Origin: Bacillota bacterium
GTDB taxonomy: Bacteria > Bacillota > Clostridia > Lachnospirales > Lachnospiraceae
Direction of reading: 5' to 3'
Length of the DNA: 24,849 bases
Assembly: GCA_023392995.1 (NCBI GenBank)
Contig: JAEWMZ010000045.1
Span: 1-24,849 of the forward strand
Positions 7,233-14,803 of this stretch are shown here, piece by piece (position 1 is the first letter of the stretch; each line of letters opens with the position of its first letter). The position numbers and the translations under genes are program-made. The notes under the pieces were generated by a model. It saw nothing but the letters and a program-made list of their open reading frames with translations. It did not search any database and was not told the origin of the DNA.

Positions 7233-9176
7233 CTATTTACTGCTTAGAACATATTCAGCAGCATAAGCCCCGCCAAGACGTCCGGAAGTAAAGGAATAAC
7301 CGATACCAACACCATTTCCAACATAGGTATCATTAAATAATACACCCTCTGATTCCAGGCCAACCGCATATAAGCCCTTGATCGGTGTTCTTTTATCATT
7401 CAGTACCATAAATTTTTTATTCACTAAAAGTCCGCCTACAGAACCCAGGTTATTGATTTGAGCAACCACAGCATAATAAGGTCCCTCATTACCCATGGAT
7501 AATAAATATTCTGCCCCTTTTCCAAATTCCGTATCCACACCGCTCTTGGCAGCTTCTTCATAAAGATCAAAGGTCTCCCGGAAGATTTCCTGATCCATTC
7601 CAGCATTGGCCGCCAGCTCTTCTATGGTATTACCTTTATATCCGTCACCATTGGCAACCATGGATTCTAGTACCTTCTCTACATCTGTCCAGGGATTTTC
7701 CAATGTATACTGATCCTTAAAATCCGCATAAAATTCTGGAGGCATACCTGGCAGCTTGGAGGCATTAACGCCACTCATACCCTTCTCTTTCAGAAGCTCC
7801 AGCTGAGCCTTTGAAACAATCACCATATGATAGGGTCCTTGAAAAGCACTTGTATTTGCTGCAGCTACCGCTGTCAGTGTAGCAGTTTCATCCCGGAATC
7901 TTGCGCCGGATGGTCCAACATTCATAAAGCTGGGCAAATAGGTCAGCATCATTGGATAAGTTGCCTGAAATGATGGATAATCCTTTTTCAAATGATCCGT
8001 AGCCTTTGCCAGCGTTTGATGAAGCATCTGACCGCCGATATTGTCCGGCACCTTTGCACCGACTGCCCAGGCCATTTCAAGTCCTTCGCCTACATTCTGT
8101 CCAAGACCTCCATTAATACCTTCAAAGCCAAAAAGCTCCTTTACCATTTTCGAATTGGCTGCATAGCCTCCAGTCGCGAGTACAACACTTTTAGCTGTAA
8201 TATTAACAATTGTACCATCCGCTTTTTCTGCGCTGACACCAATCACCGCACCGGTATTATCCGTTAGCAGGGATTTACCGGTTGTTTCAGTAAGCACCTG
8301 GCCTCCGCCCTGTACCACAGAAGCCTCCAGCATACCGCGAAGAAGCTCCTGGCGTGTGCTGTATTCCGGCAGCATATGCAGCTGCTCACCTGCAAAATTA
8401 ATAAAGGTGGTCTGATATCCCTTTTCCTTCAGCCAATCGTAAGTTTGACCTGACTGTGTTACATACTGTCTGATTGCCGCAGCATCGACTCTCCAATGAT
8501 TATTCACAATCCAATTGGAAATCTCCTGCTCCACGTCAACCTTTACACCATTTTCAAGTGCAACAGAAGAATTATAGAATTTACCTGCCCAGGACAGATT
8601 GCTGGCGCCTCCGATTACGGCAGTTTTTTCGATAATTACTACCTTTGCTCCCTGGTCTGCTGCTGATACAGCAGCGGATACCCCAGAGGCTCCGGCACCA
8701 ACAACCACGATATCTGCTGACAATTCCTCCGTTTTTCCTGTTCCTTCTTTTACTGCCTCTTTTGCTCTTAGCGCTTCCACATCACCGCCGGCCTGCTTCA
8801 CCGCATCTTCAATAGCCGCCAGGATTCCGTCACTCGATAAGGTGGCACCCGAGATGGCATCCACATCCAGGGTTTGGCCTTCCAGCACCTTAGCCCTTAT
8901 ACTTTCAATTGCTTCATCTCCAAGACCTTCCGTCTCTGACTGACTCACAACCTTAATTTCTGTCATTTCAGTATCACTAAAGGTTACTTCAACTTGAATT
9001 TGACCTTCCTTACCTTCAGCGCTGCCTGTGTAAGTACCCGCCTTATAAAGCGCCTGCTCCACGTTACCTCCGACATCAACTTGCTTATTCTCAGGCTCTT
9101 TTTTACTGCAGCCGCTAAATACAGCGGATAATAGCAGACACACCAGGAATAAAATAACATACCTCTTTTGTTTCAT
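7233..9176 (-). CDS. Secreted flavinylated FAD-dependent reductase-like lipoprotein (FMN-bind + FAD-binding-2)
   Basis: The 647-residue protein opens with a lipoprotein signal (MKQKRYVILFLVCLLL; lipobox FSGC, Cys23). An FMN-binding domain (about 47-130) carries ISGATLSS, the site where ApbE-type transferases attach FMN to Thr112, and a long FAD-binding-2 domain has GAGASG at 160-165 and a C-terminal YVGNGVGIGYSFTSGRLGG. This architecture is that of extracytoplasmic flavin reductases such as fumarate or urocanate reductases. Residues that should match the catalytic Arg/His set of soluble fumarate reductase appear replaced (see findings), so the acceptor is unknown. The ORF extends to 9275, but ATG at 9176 has AAGGAGA upstream and gives the signal peptide; the longer start would also place the promoter inside the gene. 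It lies directly downstream of merR. Confidence 0.85.
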   Translation of the reverse strand: MKQKRYVILFLVCLLLSAVFSGCSKKEPENKQVDVGGNVEQALYKAGTYTGSAEGKEGQIQVEVTFSDTEMTEIKVVSQSETEGLGDEAIESIRAKVLEGQTLDVDAISGATLSSDGILAAIEDAVKQAGGDVEALRAKEAVKEGTGKTEELSADIVVVGAGASGVSAAVSAADQGAKVVIIEKTAVIGGASNLSWAGKFYNSSVALENGVKVDVEQEISNWIVNNHWRVDAAAIRQYVTQSGQTYDWLKEKGYQTTFINFAGEQLHMLPEYSTRQELLRGMLEASVVQGGGQVLTETTGKSLLTDNTGAVIGVSAEKADGTIVNITAKSVVLATGGYAANSKMVKELFGFEGINGGLGQNVGEGLEMAWAVGAKVPDNIGGQMLHQTLAKATDHLKKDYPSFQATYPMMLTYLPSFMNVGPSGARFRDETATLTAVAAANTSAFQGPYHMVIVSKAQLELLKEKGMSGVNASKLPGMPPEFYADFKDQYTLENPWTDVEKVLESMVANGDGYKGNTIEELAANAGMDQEIFRETFDLYEEAAKSGVDTEFGKGAEYLLSMGNEGPYYAVVAQINNLGSVGGLLVNKKFMVLNDKRTPIKGLYAVGLESEGVLFNDTYVGNGVGIGYSFTSGRLGGAYAAEYVLSSK

Positions 9177-9222
9177 ATAACTCTCTCCTTTTTTATGACT
9201 TGTGTGTTCGTGACACCCAGAT

Positions 9223-9253
9223 ATCATAAACCCTGGTGCAGCACCAATGTCAA
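9223..9253 (-). promoter_or_regulatory. MerR-type operator/promoter of the flavin reductase gene
   Basis: On the minus strand TTGACA (9248-9253) and TATGAT (9223-9228) are separated by 19 bases, two too many for normal sigma-A use. The spacer contains the perfect dyad TGGTGC-A-GCACCA (9234-9246). An over-long spacer with a central dyad is the hallmark of promoters activated by MerR proteins through DNA untwisting. The adjacent merR gene, just upstream on the same strand, is the obvious regulator. Confidence 0.8.
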
Positions 9254-9276
9254 TCATTTGTTTGTTAAATAACAAA

Positions 9277-10095
9277 CTATATTATTTTATCAGAGATGGG
9301 TATGTTGACTTCCAAGCAGGTACTACGCTCTGTTTTCGAGTTTTCAGTCAGTATTATTTTTCCATAAATATCTCCACTGATTTCATAACCCTTTTCCTCC
9401 ATGAACTGGAACATAAAGGCAAGAGAACTCTTTGTAAGATAATCATTGGAGGTTGTTATTACAGAGGAAACGCATCTGGCCGGAGGAATATAGTCCACTT
9501 TATCCATATATTTTATATTCAATCGTTTCGCATCTTCCTCGCCGATTGCCAGCCCCCAATTATAATTATAGATGTCGTTATGGCTGCTCGTTTCTTTTTG
9601 TTTTATGTGAAAGGAATAGTGGACAAATGGTAAAAACTTCATCCATTCTTCTACTATCTTCGATAGATTGGGCTTCTTTAATAGTGTATTTTGGCGCGTC
9701 TGTGTAATCCTATATATTGCAGAAATCTCCTCCACACTGCACTTACGCTGTCTTCTCTCAATATCACCATATTCGCTGGTTATATCAGTAATCTTCTCTA
9801 GCAGTAATTTTTTTCTCAACAGCTCTTCCTCCAGCTGTTCTTTTTGGCGAGAGATCCTATGAATGATTTGTTGCATTTCTGCTTCTCCGGTAAGATACCT
9901 GGCTTCTGTAATAGAAAGCTCAAGGCTTCGATACCAGCGACTCATTAGCATATCTCTGGCATCAAAATCATTAAAACTCCGGTAGCCATTTTTCTTATTC
10001 TTCTCCGGTAGTATGATTCCATGCTTTTCATACAGTCGTAAGGTATCAACGGATACTCCCACCAGCTCCGCAAACTCTCTGATTGAATATTTCAT
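9277..10095 (-). CDS. MerR-family transcriptional regulator with GyrI-like C-terminal domain
   Basis: The 272-residue protein begins with a MerR winged helix (YSIREFAELVGVSVDTLRLYEK, then NGYRSFNDFD). A dimerisation coiled coil rich in Glu/Lys/Arg spans about 70-115 (QQIIHRISRQKEQLEEELLR). A C-terminal region of about 150 residues has the strand-rich look of a GyrI/AraC effector-binding domain, seen in BmrR-type regulators of organic ligands. No cysteine pair typical of metal sensors is visible, so a small organic effector is more likely. GGGGAG precedes the ATG. It ends 100 bases before the reductase start, and the operator in that gap indicates that it controls the reductase gene. Confidence 0.88.
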   Translation of the reverse strand: MKYSIREFAELVGVSVDTLRLYEKHGIILPEKNKKNGYRSFNDFDARDMLMSRWYRSLELSITEARYLTGEAEMQQIIHRISRQKEQLEEELLRKKLLLEKITDITSEYGDIERRQRKCSVEEISAIYRITQTRQNTLLKKPNLSKIVEEWMKFLPFVHYSFHIKQKETSSHNDIYNYNWGLAIGEEDAKRLNIKYMDKVDYIPPARCVSSVITTSNDYLTKSSLAFMFQFMEEKGYEISGDIYGKIILTENSKTERSTCLEVNIPISDKII

Positions 10096-10188
10096 ATAAC
10101 TCCCCTTTTCTGACCTTCTTCATCTGTAATAGGTGTAATATCTCTCATTGATATATCAGTATTTATGAAAATTGAAAAATCATTATTC

Positions 10189-10217
10189 ATTATAGCTTTT
10201 ATGACAGCCACCAGCAA
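10189..10217 (-). promoter_or_regulatory. Candidate promoter of merR
   Basis: On the minus strand TTGCTG (10212-10217), a 17-base spacer and a perfect TATAAT (10189-10194) lie about 94 bases before the merR start. The -35 box is weak. Confidence 0.45.
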
Positions 10218-10257
10218 GCTTTCCCTATCAGTTTTTTGTTTTTCTCTCACTGCATGG

Positions 10258-10291
10258 AAAAAAGCAGAGTATTTCCATACTCTGCTTTTTT
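10258..10291 (-). terminator. Terminator after sigG
   Basis: GCAGAGTAT (10264-10272), loop TTCC, ATACTCTGC (10277-10285), flanked by A6 and T6, so the stem extends to 15 pairs. On the minus strand it lies 31 bases past the sigG stop and ends in a T run, closing the spoIIGA-sigE-sigG unit. Its symmetry allows it to work in both directions. Confidence 0.9.
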
Positions 10292-10321
10292 CAACCTATA
10301 TAAAACCTTGTATTTTTTCAA

Positions 10322-11098
10322 CTATATCAAATAATTCTTCATATTCTTCAGCGCAGATTTCTCCAGACGGCTTACCTGTGCCTGAGAAATGTTAATCTCT
10401 TTTGCCACCTCCATTTGAGTTTTACCTTCAAAAAAACGTAGCTTAATAATATTATGCTCCCTGGCTGACAATTTATCCATAGCTTCCTTCAGAGAGATTT
10501 CTTCGATCCAGTTCTCTTCCTTATTCTTCTTATCACTAACCTGATCCATAATATATAAGGCATCCCCGCCTTCTACATAAACCGGATCATATAAGGAAAC
10601 CGGACTTTGTATCGCATCCAAGGCATAAACAATATCTTCTTTGCTTATTCCTATTTCTGCAGCAATCTCACTTACCGTAGGCTCTTTTTCATTTTTCTTT
10701 ATCAATGCTTCCTTCGCATAGATAGCTTTATAGGCCGTATCTCTTAAGGATCTGCTAACGCGAATGGAATTGTTGTCCCTTAGATATCTTCTGATTTCAC
10801 CGATTATCATGGGTACAGCATACGTTGAAAATTTCACATTTTGCGTTATATCAAAATTATCAATTGCCTTCATCAAGCCGATGCAGCCAATCTGAAATAA
10901 ATCATCTACATTTTCATTACTTCCTGAAAAGCGCTGAATAATAGACAATACCAGCCTGAGATTTCCCTTAATATAAAGCTCCCTGGCTTCTTTGTCCCCA
11001 CCCAGAATCTTCTTAAATAATTCTTCCTTTTCATTGTTTTTTAACAATGGCAGCTTAGATGTATTTACGCCGCAAATCTCAACCTTATAAAGAGCCAT
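10322..11098 (-). CDS. sigG: RNA polymerase sporulation sigma factor sigma-G
   Basis: The 258-residue protein matches the sigma-G signature throughout. The N-terminus KVEICGVNTSKLPLL is specific to this factor. Region 2 has NLRLVLSIIQRF, DDLFQIGCIGLMKAIDNFD and KFSTYAVPMIIGEIRRYLRDN, and region 4 has the helix-turn-helix TQMEVAKEINISQAQVSRLEKSAL. Sigma-G directs late forespore transcription, including small acid-soluble proteins and germination receptors. The ATG follows GGAGG. It is 102 bases from sigE, and the gap holds a sequence resembling a sigma-F/G promoter, as expected for forespore-specific control. Confidence 0.97.
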   Translation of the reverse strand: MALYKVEICGVNTSKLPLLKNNEKEELFKKILGGDKEARELYIKGNLRLVLSIIQRFSGSNENVDDLFQIGCIGLMKAIDNFDITQNVKFSTYAVPMIIGEIRRYLRDNNSIRVSRSLRDTAYKAIYAKEALIKKNEKEPTVSEIAAEIGISKEDIVYALDAIQSPVSLYDPVYVEGGDALYIMDQVSDKKNKEENWIEEISLKEAMDKLSAREHNIIKLRFFEGKTQMEVAKEINISQAQVSRLEKSALKNMKNYLI

Positions 11099-11133
11099 AC
11101 CGAAACCTCCGAATCACATCTTTTTACATAATT

Positions 11134-11163
11134 AATGATTCACTTTTTGGCTCCGGTTTATAC
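11134..11163 (-). promoter_or_regulatory. Candidate sigma-F/sigma-G-type promoter of sigG
   Basis: On the minus strand GTATA (11159-11163), a 15-base spacer and GTGAATCATT (11134-11143) fit the B. subtilis sigma-F pattern (GYWTA, 15 bases, GGNRAYAMTW), the last element at eight of ten positions. It lies 36 bases before the sigG ATG, a good distance. Read-through from spoIIGA-sigE is also likely. Confidence 0.45.
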
Positions 11164-11200
11164 TGTAATTGGGAAAGAAATAATTTCCATTTAGAAGATT

Positions 11201-11941
11201 TTATTCAAAACGCACCATTTCCTTTTTTAATCTCTTAATAATCTTTTTTTCTAATCTTGATATATAGGATTGAGAAATTCCAAGCAGGTCTGCCACCTCT
11301 TTTTGGGTACGCTCCAGGCCGTCATCTGTATTCAGGCCAAAACGCAGATCTACGATAACCCGTTCTCGATCTGATAATTTTGTCAGGGCTTTCCGAAGTA
11401 ATTTTCGATCTACTTCCTCTTCAATATTATGATAAATCACATCTTCATCCGTTCCCAGAATATCGGAAAGCAGCAGCTCATTTCCATCCCAATCAACATT
11501 TAATGGCTCGTCAATGGAAACCTCCAGCTTCGTCTTATTATTCCTGCGAAGGTACATCAGTATTTCATTTTCGATGCATCTGGAGGCATAGGTCGCCAGC
11601 TTAATATTTTTCTCCGGATTGAAGGTATTAATCGCCTTGATTAACCCTATGGTGCCAATGGAGATAAGATCCTCTACGCCTACACCTGTATTATCGAATT
11701 TCTTTGCTATGTAAACAACAAGCCTTAAATTATGTTCCACCAGGATTGACTTCATTTCACTATCCTCATCTGACCCCAGCTTCTCAATTACCTGCGCTTC
11801 CCTGACTGGATCAAGTGGAGGAGGTAATATCTCTGCACCGCCTATGTAATGGATTTCTCCCTTTTGACCGAAAAAGAATGTTCTGATATTCGGTATCATC
11901 CGAAATTGCAGCTTGTTTGGTATTGATAATTTAAGTAACAT
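11201..11941 (-). CDS. sigE: RNA polymerase sporulation sigma factor sigma-E (pro-form)
   Basis: The 246-residue precursor has a basic, hydrophobic pro-sequence of about 31 residues ending at the conserved processing region GEIHYIGGAEILPPPL. Region 2 (NLRLVVYIAKKFDNTG, EDLISIGTIGLIKAINTF, KLATYASRCIENEILMYLRR) and region 4 (TQKEVADLLGISQSYISRLEKKIIKRLK) follow. Sigma-E directs early mother-cell transcription after SpoIIGA removes the pro-sequence. The ORF reaches 11968, but ATG at 11941 has AGGAGG 7 bases upstream. It starts 48 bases after spoIIGA, its activating protease, in one transcription unit. Confidence 0.97.
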   Translation of the reverse strand: MLLKLSIPNKLQFRMIPNIRTFFFGQKGEIHYIGGAEILPPPLDPVREAQVIEKLGSDEDSEMKSILVEHNLRLVVYIAKKFDNTGVGVEDLISIGTIGLIKAINTFNPEKNIKLATYASRCIENEILMYLRRNNKTKLEVSIDEPLNVDWDGNELLLSDILGTDEDVIYHNIEEEVDRKLLRKALTKLSDRERVIVDLRFGLNTDDGLERTQKEVADLLGISQSYISRLEKKIIKRLKKEMVRFE

Positions 11942-11989
11942 TGATAAACCTCCTATTATTATGCACATACATTTTATCTGTTATCAACT

Positions 11990-12919
11990 TCAGAAACCAT
12001 TTGCTTTCGTATCGATGAATTCCTTATGCAAAATCACATGATACTCTTTCTGCGGAGATAGCTGATTGTCACAAACTGCGGCAATAACTTTATCGATACT
12101 GCTGGATTTTTCTCCCTCATAAATCACTAATTTATCTAGCTCTAAACCAACCATCATTCCCTTTTTTGTTCCTATGGAACTAAAAGGAATTAATTTTAAT
12201 GGAAGAAATTCTTCCTCTTCTTCCATTGTTCCCATGAGATTACCTTCTAATATTGTCTTTGTTTGGCGAAATCTTGTTCTCATTTTCTCAGAAAGCAAGG
12301 ATTCTACAAGTGTAGTTTCAACAATAATAACCGCCTTCCCAGAGATCGGATCAATCAGCCCATTCCCCGTATCAAACAGCCCCTTTGTTTTAATATGATT
12401 ATTATGCAAATACAGTTCTACCTCATACAATTCCATTCTGCTTCCCGCATAGCACCGATAAAACCATAACAGCATCAGCATTAGAATGAGTACTACAGCA
12501 AATATCATCGCAATAAACTTCCAGGAAATGTTGGAAAACAGAAGGTAGTCTCCAAATTGTATCAGCTGAATTTTAATATTTGTATTATAATAAACTGTAT
12601 TAATAAATCCACCGATTGCATATGTAATGACATATAATGTTATGATCTGTTTTACCAGATCACCCTTTCCCATTTTTCCGAAGGCAATTCTTATCATTAA
12701 AATTGCAGCAGCAAAATTCATGATAATTATTCTCACTATGACATTCATCCACGGATAAAGGCCAACAAATACCGCGGCTCCGGCTCCGGCAGCGGCCGCA
12801 GCTGTTCGTCTTACCAAGGTGCTTTCTTTTCTGTTGATCTTCTTTAATAGATATAGTAATATGAAATCCAGAATAAAATTCAGGAAAAAAATAATATCCG
12901 GATATACTTCAAAATACAA
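11990..12919 (-). CDS. spoIIGA: Sigma-E processing peptidase SpoIIGA
   Basis: The 309-residue membrane protease has an N-terminal half with five hydrophobic segments (residues about 6-155) and a C-terminal aspartic-protease-like domain with the motif GLFDTGN. The catalytic Asp is at residue 183, the same number as in B. subtilis. It cleaves pro-sigma-E at the septal membrane in response to the forespore signal SpoIIR. The start is TTG at 12917-12919, supported by GGAGGTGAATT directly upstream; no in-frame ATG is near. An alanine-rich run (AAAAAGAGAA) near residue 40-50 is a local oddity. It is first in the spoIIGA-sigE unit under a long-spacer promoter. Confidence 0.93.
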   Translation of the reverse strand: MYFEVYPDIIFFLNFILDFILLYLLKKINRKESTLVRRTAAAAAGAGAAVFVGLYPWMNVIVRIIIMNFAAAILMIRIAFGKMGKGDLVKQIITLYVITYAIGGFINTVYYNTNIKIQLIQFGDYLLFSNISWKFIAMIFAVVLILMLMLLWFYRCYAGSRMELYEVELYLHNNHIKTKGLFDTGNGLIDPISGKAVIIVETTLVESLLSEKMRTRFRQTKTILEGNLMGTMEEEEEFLPLKLIPFSSIGTKKGMMVGLELDKLVIYEGEKSSSIDKVIAAVCDNQLSPQKEYHVILHKEFIDTKANGF

Positions 12920-13036
12920 AATTCACCTCCATGCATAGAATGATTTATCCTAAGTATTATTTTCTTCAGTGCTCTGGAAAAAGAAACCGAACTTCTCTTT
13001 CTACTCCCCTTTTTGTACTGCCATGATGATAGTACG

Positions 13037-13069
13037 ATTATAACTTGTTTCGAATTCAATATATGTCAT
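13037..13069 (-). promoter_or_regulatory. spoIIG-type promoter with 21-bp spacer and Spo0A-box-like site
   Basis: On the minus strand ATGACA (13064-13069) and TATAAT (13037-13042) are separated by 21 bases. The B. subtilis spoIIG promoter is known for sigma-A boxes 22 bp apart activated by Spo0A bound near -35. Here the plus strand reads TTTCGAA at 13048-13054 within the spacer, six of seven to the 0A box TGTCGAA. The position before spoIIGA fits. Confidence 0.6.
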
Positions 13070-13141
13070 TTTCTGGAAACAGAATCACTGTTTTCATTTA
13101 CTATTTCCTACAGCAAAGAATAAATTATGCATTTTTCGCAC

Positions 13142-13185
13142 AAAAAAAGCTGCCAGATTATGATTATCGCAATAATCTGACAGCT
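13142..13185 (-). terminator. Terminator after ftsZ
   Basis: AGCTGCCAGATTA (13148-13160) pairs with TAATCTGACAGCT (13173-13185) with one mismatch across a 12-base loop. On the minus strand it is followed by seven T residues (13142-13148 as A on the plus strand). It lies about 115 bases past the ftsZ stop and separates the dcw cluster from spoIIGA. Confidence 0.88.
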
Positions 13186-13299
13186 AAATTTACATCATTT
13201 ATGCAAGTATCCTGGTATATGCTACTTCATACCGGAATATACGCTCGCACTGTTTGTCTCTATAACAATATTTGACGATATTGTTACTATGTATTTTCT

Positions 13300-14550
13300 T
13301 TATTTATGACGGTTTTTCTGCAAAAACTCAGGGATCTTAATACCGCTTGGATCCGTATTCGTATTACTTGGTGCCTTTGCAGGTTGACTGATTGGTCTTC
13401 TGTTTGGATCCGTTTGATATAAGGATGAGGACGGCTGCCCGGTGGTCTGGGGAGGTGTATTGTAGCTTGTCCCAGCACTATAAGAAGGTCTGCTCATGTT
13501 AAACTCAGGCTTAGAAACCGGTCTGCTCATGGTATTGCCAAATCCACCTGTATTATGGGATTGTCTTAAGAAATCCGGTGTTTTAACCATATCCTTAGAT
13601 CTGGAATCTAATCCTGTTGCAATAACCGTGATGGTAGCTGTATCCGGGTTAACATCATCAAACATAGCACCAAAAATAATATTTGCAGTATCACCTGCCA
13701 GCTCCTGAACTAAGGTTGCTGCTTCATTCGCTTCAATCAGGCTAATATCACCAGATATGTTAATGATTACATGAGAAGCTCCTTGAATGGTGGTCTCCAA
13801 CAAAGGACTTGTGATTGCCTGCTTTACAGCATCAATACATTTGTCATCGCCTACTCCCATACCTATACCGATATGTGCTACCCCTTTATCCTTCATAACC
13901 GTCTGAACATCTGCAAAATCAAGATTAATCAGACCAGGTACATTAATTAAGTCTGTAATTCCCTGCACACCCTGCTGTAATACTTCATCCGCTTTGCGAA
14001 GAGCATCCGGCATCGTGGTTCTGCGGTCAACAATTTCCAGCAATTTATCATTCGGAATCACAATTAAAGTATCAACATTCTCTTTTAAGCGGTCAATTCC
14101 GTTAACTGCATTTGTCATACGAGTTTTTGCTTCAAAGCGGAAGGGCTTGGTAACAATACCCACCGTTAGTATCCCCATGTCCTTTGCAATCTGAGCCACT
14201 ACAGGAGCAGCACCGGTTCCGGTTCCACCGCCCATACCGCAGGTTACAAAAACCATATCCGCACCTTTTATGATATCCGACAGTTGTTCTTTGCTTTCCT
14301 CAGCTGCTTTTTGTCCAATTTCCGGTTGAGCTCCGGCACCAAGACCTTTTGTAAGCTTCTCTCCGATTTGAATGCACTGGGGTGCTTTACAATTTTTTAG
14401 ATGCTGCTTGTCTGTATTAACACAGATAAACTCAACACCTAGTATATTCTCTTCTATCATTCGATTAACGGCGTTATTACCTGCTCCTCCTACCCCGATT
14501 ACAAGTATTTTAGCTGCAGTGTCCGCCTCATTTGTTCTTATCTCAAGCAA
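13300..14550 (-). CDS. ftsZ: Cell division protein FtsZ
   Basis: The 416-residue tubulin homologue shows GVGGAGNNAVNRM (about 19-31), the GTP-binding tubulin signature GMGGGTGTGAAP (105-116) and the T7 synergy loop NVPGLINLDFAD (203-214). A disordered Pro/Ser/Thr/Asn-rich linker from about 325 is followed by the C-terminal anchor peptide IKIPEFLQKNRHK. It polymerises with GTP into the Z-ring that recruits the divisome. The start is TTG at 14548-14550: AGGAGG is 7-8 bases upstream, and the next ATG would remove the GTP-binding strand. The last six residues after the anchor motif are basic, as in many Firmicutes. No ftsA precedes it; divIB is the upstream gene, 253 bases away, and a terminator follows. 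Confidence 0.97.
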   Translation of the reverse strand: MLEIRTNEADTAAKILVIGVGGAGNNAVNRMIEENILGVEFICVNTDKQHLKNCKAPQCIQIGEKLTKGLGAGAQPEIGQKAAEESKEQLSDIIKGADMVFVTCGMGGGTGTGAAPVVAQIAKDMGILTVGIVTKPFRFEAKTRMTNAVNGIDRLKENVDTLIVIPNDKLLEIVDRRTTMPDALRKADEVLQQGVQGITDLINVPGLINLDFADVQTVMKDKGVAHIGIGMGVGDDKCIDAVKQAITSPLLETTIQGASHVIINISGDISLIEANEAATLVQELAGDTANIIFGAMFDDVNPDTATITVIATGLDSRSKDMVKTPDFLRQSHNTGGFGNTMSRPVSKPEFNMSRPSYSAGTSYNTPPQTTGQPSSSLYQTDPNRRPISQPAKAPSNTNTDPSGIKIPEFLQKNRHK

Positions 14551-14695
14551 GGTCTATTCCTCCTTTTAACATATTCTCTTTCAAAAGCTCACAAGCAACT
14601 TGTCCTACCTAATTGCCTGAACGAGTTCGTAATCCCCTTCAAAATGTTCCAGTTTTCTTCCAAAACCACATCATAGTGGGATAATAGTACCCCCT

Positions 14696-14716
14696 TATAC
14701 TAAGTGTAGTATAGCA
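14696..14716 (-). promoter_or_regulatory. Extended -10 promoter of ftsZ overlapped by a dyad
   Basis: On the minus strand TGC followed by TATACT (14708-14716 on the plus strand) forms an extended -10 element about 158 bases before the ftsZ start. The -10 hexamer is one arm of the inverted repeat TATACT (14696-14701) and AGTATA (14708-14713) with a 6-base spacer. A second candidate upstream is TTGATT, 17 bases, TATCAT. No clear terminator separates divIB from this region, so read-through is also likely. Confidence 0.45.
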
Positions 14717-14803
14717 TAACCCTAACTTATATGATATCTTTAAATTCCCAAATAATCAAGCATAATTTTAAAAAATTCGGAGTTTTATTTGTGACTTTTT
14801 TCC

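Larger units (their letters stand above)
12920..13299. other. 380-base spoIIGA-ftsZ intergenic region
   Basis: On the minus strand this gap first holds the ftsZ terminator (13142-13185), then the spoIIG-type promoter (13037-13069) and a leader of about 110 nt to the TTG start of spoIIGA. I see no ORF with a ribosome site and no other structure here. Confidence 0.7.

Noticed and set aside
9247..9633. 128-codon plus-strand ORF antisense to merR
   Set aside because: It is the shadow of a well-supported gene and starts inside the MerR operator region.
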